From positions 1-10,583 of the forward strand of contig WQXD01000105.1 in assembly GCA_009785015.1 (NCBI GenBank): a stretch of DNA of 10,583 nt, read 5' to 3'. The notes beneath the pieces are model-generated. The model was not told the origin of the DNA, did no database searches, and saw nothing but the letters and a program-made list of their open reading frames with translations. This document shows positions 5,472-10,583 of this stretch, one piece after another (the first letter of the stretch is position 1; each line of letters begins with the position of its first letter). The position numbers and the translations under genes are program-made. This stretch comes from Oscillospiraceae bacterium (GTDB lineage: Bacteria; Bacillota_A; Clostridia; Oscillospirales; WRJC01).

Positions 5472-6752
5472 ATGAAATTCACAAAATTCTCAGCAGGCCT
5501 ATGCGCGACAGTTTTAATTTTTATGCTCATCCCCGCTATCACCGCGAGCGCGGAGCCGTTCGCCGAGATCAAAATCGCGCCCAACGTCCAGTCGGTTATC
5601 AAAGCGGTGGAATTTGACTCAAACCCCGATTACAACTGGAAACCGGATTGCGACGGCGGCAAGGGCGTCAGGCCCGACGAGCTCGTGGACACGGAAACCG
5701 GCGCCGGCGTTGCCGAAGATTTCGACGGCAATATCGGCTGGACCGATCACGGCACATGGGTGCAATGGACGGTAAACGTCGAGGCTGACGGCGATTACCG
5801 GTTTGAAGCGTGGTGCGCTTCGGACAACGGCTCCAACGAAGGGCTTTCGCTGCTGTACGACGACGCCCCGATCGGCAGTATCGATCATGTGGAACAGGAA
5901 GGCTGGCAGGAATATTCGCTCTATAAGTTCGGCGATATCGCGATGACGGCGGGAACGCACGTCATAAAAGCCGAATGGCCGGCCGTCGGCGGTTTCAATA
6001 TAACCGCGATCATAGTCACCCCGCTTGTCAACGGCTATCCCCTTTGGATCCCCGTAGAGCACAAAATCGCCTCAAGCGGCACAAACAGGATCGGAGCGGT
6101 GGATTTCGACCCGGGGGTCAACGGTTTTTCATTCGATGAAGGCGGCGCATCCGCGGTCAGGCCGGACGAAAAAGTCAACACCGAATTCGGAAATGAAACA
6201 AGCGGCGCCACATACAGCGGATATACCGGCAATATCGGCTGGATAAGCGCGGGCGACTGGGTGCAGTACACCGTATCCGTGGCGCGCGAGGGCATGTACA
6301 ACTTTGAGACCTGGCTCGCCTCCGACGCGGACCCCACGGGCGGAATCAAAGTATATGTGGGCGAAAATGAAATCGGGACTTCGCCCGATTCGGCCAAAGA
6401 CGGCTGGCAGTCCTATGCCAAATATCCCGTGGGCGAAGCGGCGATGGCCGCGGGCGACTATGTGATAAAAGTCGAGTTCACCGGCGGGTGCAATTTCGCC
6501 GCCTTGGAAATAACGAGAACGGGCAATATACCCGAAGAGGCTCCTCCGGCAACCGAAGCCGAAGCTCCGGCAAAGGGAGATGAGACAGACGCCGCCGCGA
6601 CCGGCGAAGGCGATTCGAATACCGCCGTCGACGAAGAGGAAAGCGGCAGCAACCTGGTGCTGATTATCATAATAGCCGCCGCGATAGTCGTGGTCGTGGT
6701 GGTTATAGTGGTCATAATGGTCGCGGGCAAAGGCAAAAAAGCAAAAGAATAG
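5472..6752 (+). CDS. Exported, membrane-anchored protein with two CBM6-like modules
   Basis: A 426-residue surface protein. Residues 1-27 are a Sec signal peptide with two Lys, a hydrophobic core and ASA before the likely cut after Ala27. Two homologous beta-rich modules follow, about 44-185 and 208-350. Each has NIGW (87-90; 254-257), a W-V-Q-W/Y-T strand (96-100; 263-267), GWQ-x-Y (144-148; 311-315), a T/A-A-G-x-(H/Y)-V-I-K strand and a C-terminal F-N/A strand, the pattern of CBM6-type carbohydrate-binding domains. Residues 351-394 are an acidic Pro/Ala/Glu/Thr linker. Residues 395-418 are an unbroken Leu/Ile/Val helix followed by GKGKKAKE, anchoring the protein with the modules outside. 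There is no catalytic domain. It is divergent from the dehydrogenase operon, suggesting shared control and a role in holding glycan at the cell. The CBM family and ligand are inferred from pattern only. Confidence 0.82.
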   Translation: MKFTKFSAGLCATVLIFMLIPAITASAEPFAEIKIAPNVQSVIKAVEFDSNPDYNWKPDCDGGKGVRPDELVDTETGAGVAEDFDGNIGWTDHGTWVQWTVNVEADGDYRFEAWCASDNGSNEGLSLLYDDAPIGSIDHVEQEGWQEYSLYKFGDIAMTAGTHVIKAEWPAVGGFNITAIIVTPLVNGYPLWIPVEHKIASSGTNRIGAVDFDPGVNGFSFDEGGASAVRPDEKVNTEFGNETSGATYSGYTGNIGWISAGDWVQYTVSVAREGMYNFETWLASDADPTGGIKVYVGENEIGTSPDSAKDGWQSYAKYPVGEAAMAAGDYVIKVEFTGGCNFAALEITRTGNIPEEAPPATEAEAPAKGDETDAAATGEGDSNTAVDEEESGSNLVLIIIIAAAIVVVVVVIVVIMVAGKGKKAKE

Positions 6753-6784
6753 GCGTATTTTTAAAAACAGACAAAACAAAAGAT

Positions 6785-6864
6785 CCGCTCAAAACGGGCG
6801 GAATGTCGCAAAAAAACGTTATTGATGGAAAACGGTGCAGTGTCATGCTATGCCGTTTTCCGTC
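6785..6864. other. Two hairpins downstream of the surface-protein gene
   Basis: CCGCTC/GGGCGG (6785-6790 with 6796-6801, one G-T pair) forms a 6-bp stem. GATGGAAAACGG/CCGTTTTCCGTC (6824-6835 with 6853-6864, one G-T pair) forms a 12-bp stem with a 17-nt loop. Neither is followed by a T run on the + strand, so neither is a standard terminator. They may protect or weakly end the mRNA, or the second may be a remnant of a small repeat. No gene is seen in 6753-7018. Confidence 0.45.
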
Positions 6865-6949
6865 CGCTTTGGTCGGGTTTGGTTTGCGCCGTCGCCGCTT
6901 CAAATAAATTATCGTGCGAAAAATAAATAAAAATATTTCCAACAAACCC

Positions 6950-6979
6950 AACCTTTCGCTTTTCGATTTCGTCTATATA
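6950..6979 (+). promoter_or_regulatory. Possible ECF-type promoter before the sigma-factor fusion
   Basis: AAC at 6950-6952 is followed after 17 nt by CGTC (6970-6973) and TATA, resembling the AAC / CGTC pattern of promoters read by many ECF sigma factors. Transcription would start about 40 nt before the ATG at 7019. A sigma-A alternative uses TATAGT (6976-6981) but lacks a good -35. Autoregulation is common among ECF factors. The match is short, so chance is a real possibility. Confidence 0.3.
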
Positions 6980-7002
6980 GTAAAAGGCAAAAAAACCAAG
7001 GA

Positions 7003-7012
7003 TGAAGGGGGG
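7003..7012 (+). promoter_or_regulatory. Ribosome-binding site fixing the start at 7019
   Basis: The purine run GAAGGGGGG ends 6 nt before the ATG at 7019. The frame is open back to a GTG at 6914, but no ribosome site precedes that codon, and the residues it would add do not belong to the sigma domain. Confidence 0.75.
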
Positions 7013-7018
7013 TTAAGC

Positions 7019-10000
7019 ATGTATGGGAGCTGCACAGCCGAAGAAACAGACGAAGCTCTAATAGAATCCACTCTGTATGGTGACAACGACGCTTTTAACC
7101 AGCTTGTGCTGCGTTATCAGCGTACTGTTTTCTCTGCGGCTTATTCTGTGTTGAGAAACGTCCATTTGGCAGAGGACATAGCGCAGGACGCATTTTTAGC
7201 CGCGTGGCAAAAACTCAATACCTTAAAAGAACCGGATAAATTTGGTTCATGGGTTTATCATGTTGCTTCAAACAAAGCCAAAGACTATCTCAAAAAACAT
7301 AGAGAAAGCATTAGCCTTGAACATATGGAACACACGGTTGCAGATAACGCCTATAATCCGGAAAGCCTGTTCTTTCCCGGCACTTACGACAGTCTGCACG
7401 AAGCTGTTGAAAACTTGTCCGAAAAGCTCAGAATCGCAATAAAACTCCATTACTTTGAAGCTTCATCTATTGAAGAAATTGCCCGACAATTGAAAATATC
7501 CGCCGGAACAGTAAAATGGCGGCTTCATGAAGGGCGCGAAAAAATAAGAAAGGGTATGATGCAAATGTCAAAACAAGCTAAAAAAATCACCGCCGAGTTA
7601 TTGGGTGAAATGGCGCAAATCCGAGAACGGTATAACCGTTCAAACGAGGGTTTTGAATCAGACTACAAAGCTATACTGGCAAAAATCAACGATATGCCGG
7701 AAACGCCGGAAGTGCACTACTGCCTTGCCGAATGGTTGGAGCAGGGGTATATCCGCTTACCGCTATGGAAAAAGCCGGGTATAGACGAAATAGCGGAAAC
7801 AGCTGAAAAAGGCAATCATACTGCGTTACTGGGGCGTATGTGGGAAAAAGAGTGTGAAAAACTCTACGGAAGCCAACTAAGGGATTATTTCAAAGACAAG
7901 CTGATACCTCGCATGGAAGAAGCGGGTATGACGGAATCTTTGGGGCGTATGTGGATTAGAGTCGGGGACGGTCACCGTTGGGACAACGAATATGACAAAA
8001 GCTATGAAGCCTTTCAAAAAGCCCTTGAACTCCTGCCCCCACACAGCACCGACAGAGCGGAAGCGGCAGCCGTTATGGGTATGTGGGAACTGTTCAAGGA
8101 GCATGGCTATAGTTGGACAAAAACGAGGACAATCAACATCGGCATACCGTTAATAGTGCGCGACGGCCGGCTCATTGTTAAAAACGGTACTCAAAGTGCG
8201 TCCGATGAGGAAGCGAATCCATTTATCCACGCCGCATTGTGCGACAGTATATTATTCGACAACCGATTAAAAATAGGCGAATCCATCATCAGTCACGACG
8301 GTACCGTGACTTTGACTTATGACAGCCAAACCGCCGACGGTTGCGCGCTCTGGATTACCAAAGGCTTGAACGTCGACGTTTCCGCATACTACAAATCTGG
8401 TATCGGATTGGTTGCCATAAACGTTTTGGCAAAGGGCTATAAAATGCACTTAAAGCTGAAATCCCACACAATCGTAGGCGGCGAAGGACTGATGCCGCTC
8501 CATGAAGGCAACGTATGGGAATATGATGACGGACGCAACCCCGAACACTTTGCTTTACATAATCGCTATGAAATAATTAGCACGAGCGAAAATGAAGCCA
8601 TTGTGTCTGCCGCTTACTTCCGGCAAAGACTATCATATGACCAAAATAGCTGGGATGACAATATACTTGAAATGCGTTATGGATATAACAACGAAAACAA
8701 GCTGATTGATGTATCGGAAAGCATGAACCGCGCCGCGAAACTGGCAGCTACTCCTTACCAAAAACTACATACGCAAGTGGCAAATGAAGTAATGGAGCGC
8801 ATTTTCAAAGGCGATACCAATTATACGCCGGACGGGGATTTTTCGGGGCATTGGAATTTTTTCAGCACTTTCAAGCCTTATATCCAAAATGACAAAATTT
8901 TATGTTCAGGCGGTTGGGGAGCATATTCATTTGAATGGAAAAACTTGGACAGCAGTGACGCGGCATATCCGCTTCTGGGGACGTTTATGCTGGATATGTT
9001 CAAAAGTGCCGTAGGTTGTTTTTGGTGCTATGACTGGAAGCCGGGCGTTAAAATGACGATGGAGGGTAATGTACATAATAATAAAACCGTAACCGAAGTA
9101 ATCGTGGAAGATGCCGGAATGATTGAAACCGCCGCAGGCAGATTCGGTAATTGCCTGAAAGTTTTCCTCGATGTAAAACAAAACGGACGTTATACTTCGG
9201 ATTATTTCACGGGTGAAAAAGAGTATTACTTCGCTCCCGGAATCGGCATCGTAAGGAGCGTCCATCATTTTAAGCAAGGTAAAATCAACACCGTATATGA
9301 CCTTACAGCTTATACGGGAGCGGGGAGCGGTTATATGCCCATCGAAGCGGGCTTATTCCGCCGCTATGAAGCTCAAAACCTCACCGGCGGATATGTCGGT
9401 AAAGTTGAATTGACCTTTTGCGACGACGATAACAGGGCGCGCAAAATTCTTGAAAACAAAACAGGCATAAGAAGCCCAAGAAAATCGTTCTCGGAGTTGG
9501 ATTGGGACGACAATATAATTCAATTGGCGCAAGAATATTGTGACGGCAACAGCTTAAAAGATGTAAGCGCCACTATGAAGCGCGTAGAAGCATTGGCAAA
9601 CACACCATACCGCAAACTATACGCCGACGCCGCCATTGATTATATGAACCGTATTTTTGAAGGTGATGCCGGATATACAAATAACGGCAGATTCTCCGGG
9701 CATTGGGACTTCTTTCAGCCTCGTGATATAACCATAGAAAACGGAAAAATCCAATTATCCGAGTATGACGGCACTTATGCCTTCGAGTGGAAAAGTGTAA
9801 ACAGTGACATTGACGGCTGTTATTCACTCCTCGGAAACAATTTATTGGATTTTCTGATGTATGGAACCGGCTCTATATGGCGCGATGAATGGAAGCCCGG
9901 CGTAACCATGACTATGGAGGGCAATGATTATTGGCAGATAACCGCGCAAATAACCGTTACCAAAGCGGGTACGGTTGAAACCGCCGCCGGAAGGTTTGAA

Positions 10001-10354
10001 AATTGCATAATGCTTTCACTCGACGCAAAAGGGGCTAATGTCAGCGGATTCGTTGAATATCTTGTCGGTAAAAAAGATTACTGCTTCGCTCCCAAAATCG
10101 GGATAGTCAAGTTAGTCAATCATTTCAAAGACGGTAAACTGCAAACCATTTATGAATTGACGGGCTACGAAGGCACGGGGGAAGGCTATATGCCTGTAAA
10201 TCCGGGCTTGTTCCGTCGCTATGAAGCCATTGGATTAACGGGTGGTTATGCGGGTAAAACGGAGTACACTTTCTGTGAAGATGACAGCGGGCAATTAAAA
10301 GTCATTGAAAACCGCACAGGGATTAGAATATTCGATTCCGCTTTGGCTGAATAA
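7019..10354 (+). CDS. ECF sigma factor fused to a large C-terminal region with a duplicated beta-rich module
   Basis: An 1111-residue soluble protein; ordinary ECF sigma factors are about 160-220 residues. Residues 24-95 are sigma region 2, with the AEDIAQDAF helix (51-59) and GSWVYHVASNKAKDYL (76-91). Residues 124-179 are region 4, a helix-turn-helix around IEEIARQLKISAGTVKWRLH. It should therefore bind RNA polymerase and promoter DNA. Residues 185-365 are helical, with a TPR-like stretch near 320-360. Residues 370-486 look beta-rich. Residues 490-1111 contain a module repeated twice with a 284-285 residue offset. I see no signal peptide or membrane helix, so the whole protein should be cytoplasmic. 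No anti-sigma gene adjoins it. It is AT-richer than the upstream genes (23 G+C in 7201-7260 against 38 in 5701-5760), hinting at separate origin. Sigma call firm; the role of the C-terminal part is unknown. Confidence 0.85.
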   Translation: MYGSCTAEETDEALIESTLYGDNDAFNQLVLRYQRTVFSAAYSVLRNVHLAEDIAQDAFLAAWQKLNTLKEPDKFGSWVYHVASNKAKDYLKKHRESISLEHMEHTVADNAYNPESLFFPGTYDSLHEAVENLSEKLRIAIKLHYFEASSIEEIARQLKISAGTVKWRLHEGREKIRKGMMQMSKQAKKITAELLGEMAQIRERYNRSNEGFESDYKAILAKINDMPETPEVHYCLAEWLEQGYIRLPLWKKPGIDEIAETAEKGNHTALLGRMWEKECEKLYGSQLRDYFKDKLIPRMEEAGMTESLGRMWIRVGDGHRWDNEYDKSYEAFQKALELLPPHSTDRAEAAAVMGMWELFKEHGYSWTKTRTINIGIPLIVRDGRLIVKNGTQSASDEEANPFIHAALCDSILFDNRLKIGESIISHDGTVTLTYDSQTADGCALWITKGLNVDVSAYYKSGIGLVAINVLAKGYKMHLKLKSHTIVGGEGLMPLHEGNVWEYDDGRNPEHFALHNRYEIISTSENEAIVSAAYFRQRLSYDQNSWDDNILEMRYGYNNENKLIDVSESMNRAAKLAATPYQKLHTQVANEVMERIFKGDTNYTPDGDFSGHWNFFSTFKPYIQNDKILCSGGWGAYSFEWKNLDSSDAAYPLLGTFMLDMFKSAVGCFWCYDWKPGVKMTMEGNVHNNKTVTEVIVEDAGMIETAAGRFGNCLKVFLDVKQNGRYTSDYFTGEKEYYFAPGIGIVRSVHHFKQGKINTVYDLTAYTGAGSGYMPIEAGLFRRYEAQNLTGGYVGKVELTFCDDDNRARKILENKTGIRSPRKSFSELDWDDNIIQLAQEYCDGNSLKDVSATMKRVEALANTPYRKLYADAAIDYMNRIFEGDAGYTNNGRFSGHWDFFQPRDITIENGKIQLSEYDGTYAFEWKSVNSDIDGCYSLLGNNLLDFLMYGTGSIWRDEWKPGVTMTMEGNDYWQITAQITVTKAGTVETAAGRFENCIMLSLDAKGANVSGFVEYLVGKKDYCFAPKIGIVKLVNHFKDGKLQTIYELTGYEGTGEGYMPVNPGLFRRYEAIGLTGGYAGKTEYTFCEDDSGQLKVIENRTGIRIFDSALAE
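8636..9472 (+). repeat. First copy of the duplicated module (residues 540-818)
   Basis: This coding repeat carries, in order, WDDNI (545-549), TPYQKL (578-583), FSGHW (608-612), WKPG (673-676), ETAAGRF (703-709), FAPGIGIV (738-745), MPIEAGLFRRYEA (773-785) and NKTGIR (813-818). All recur in the second copy. Only this copy has C-x-x-C (Cys667, Cys670). The E-T-A-A-G-R-F-x-N-C and F-A-P-G-I-G-I-V pattern recalls beta-sheet domains seen in exported proteins, which would be unexpected in a cytoplasmic protein. Confidence 0.85.
9488..10327 (+). repeat. Second copy of the duplicated module (residues 824-1103)
   Basis: The same ordered motifs return: WDDNI (829-833), TPYRKL (862-867), FSGHW (892-896), WKPG (958-961), ETAAGRF (987-993), FAPKIGIV (1023-1030), MPVNPGLFRRYEA (1058-1070) and NRTGIR (1098-1103). 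The protein ends eight residues later. The DNA copies have diverged clearly, so the duplication is not recent. The C-x-x-C of copy one is absent here. Confidence 0.85.
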
Positions 10355-10450
10355 AATTTATATAATGCAACGCTCCGTTGAGTGCAACTATCTTTTAAGT
10401 CGCTTCAAATGACTGAAAATAAAGACTATAATAACGTAAGTTCGACAAGA

Positions 10451-10480
10451 GAAATGACGGGAAATGACGGGAAATGATGG
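10451..10480 (+). repeat. 10-bp tandem repeat, three units
   Basis: GAAATGACGG occurs twice, followed by a third unit GAAATGATGG with one change. It lies about 100 nt after the sigma-fusion gene in non-coding DNA. Probably a small slippage repeat; no function is evident. Just after the stop codon, CAACG-CTC-CGTTG (10368-10380) is a weak hairpin without a T run, so I see no clear terminator for the gene. Confidence 0.8.
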
Positions 10481-10498
10481 ATAAATGGGGCTTTTCTT

Positions 10499-10583
10499 AG
10501 CCTCCCTTGCTAAAGGGAGGGGGACCGCCGCGGCGGTGGGGGGATTGGGAACCTGATTCCGAAATGGTAATTCTACAAATGCG
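10499..10583. repeat. Left part of a palindromic intergenic repeat element
   Basis: CCTCCCTT/AAGGGAGG (10501-10508 with 10513-10520, loop GCTA) is a perfect hairpin, followed by the 14-bp palindrome ACCGCCGCGGCGGT (10524-10537) and GGGGGGATTG. From memory this layout resembles the non-coding 'CCTCCCT...AGGGAGG...GGAGGGATTG' repeats found many times in clostridial gut genomes, usually with a mirrored right half. The window ends before that half. Confidence 0.6.

Noticed and set aside
6129..6779. 216-codon minus-strand open frame opposite the surface-protein gene
   Set aside because: The Asp/His/Tyr-rich run is only the reverse of the Val/Ile membrane-helix codons, and no start signal is present.
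6712..6951. 79-codon minus-strand frame between the surface-protein and sigma-fusion genes
   Set aside because: It overlaps the end of the surface-protein gene and the hairpins, is hydrophobic in a random way, and has no clear ribosome site.
6914..7018. N-terminal extension of the sigma fusion from GTG at 6914
   Set aside because: No ribosome site precedes this GTG, the added residues do not resemble sigma region 2, and the ATG at 7019 has a good purine-rich site.
10451..10480. Start of a CRISPR array (three 10-bp units)
   Set aside because: The units are adjacent with no spacers, are too short, and no cas gene is present.

Overview
The window looks like chromosomal DNA of an anaerobic, low-to-mid-GC Gram-positive bacterium of the Clostridia type. 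This is inferred from strong AGGAGG-like ribosome sites, a near-perfect sigma-A promoter, T-tailed hairpin terminators, the long F420-ligase-like protein known from Clostridia, and edge sequences that resemble the short palindromic repeats scattered through clostridial genomes. The species cannot be named from the sequence alone.

Layout. 1-331: a repeat fragment at the edge, the terminator of an upstream gene (106-138) and a consensus promoter (252-280). 332-1507 (+): a long CofE-like protein. 1527-1569: a shared, two-way terminator. 5206 down to 1594 (-): a likely four-gene operon, in order of transcription a Gfo/Idh/MocA dehydrogenase, a xylose-isomerase-like TIM-barrel protein, a second Gfo/Idh/MocA dehydrogenase and a free-standing HPt protein. 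5207-5471: an AT-rich divergent control region with promoters in both directions and two candidate operators. 5472-6752 (+): an exported, membrane-anchored protein with two CBM6-like modules and no enzyme domain. 7019-10354 (+): an 1111-residue protein that starts as an ECF sigma factor and continues into a helical, TPR-like part and a duplicated beta-rich module. 10355-10583: non-coding, with a 10-bp tandem repeat and the left part of a palindromic repeat element.

How the genes may work together. Two dehydrogenases around a TIM-barrel isomerase/lyase-like protein match the gene content of oxidation-elimination-hydration-reduction routes, in which a sugar is oxidised at C3, the glycosidic bond is broken by elimination, and the keto-sugar is reduced again. 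The divergent surface protein could hold the polysaccharide or glycoside at the cell. No transporter, glycoside hydrolase or dedicated regulator lies in the window, so the substrate is open.

The most unusual object is the sigma-factor fusion. It is AT-richer than its neighbours, has no anti-sigma gene beside it, and may carry its own ECF-type promoter. It looks like a sigma factor whose sensor is built into the same soluble chain.
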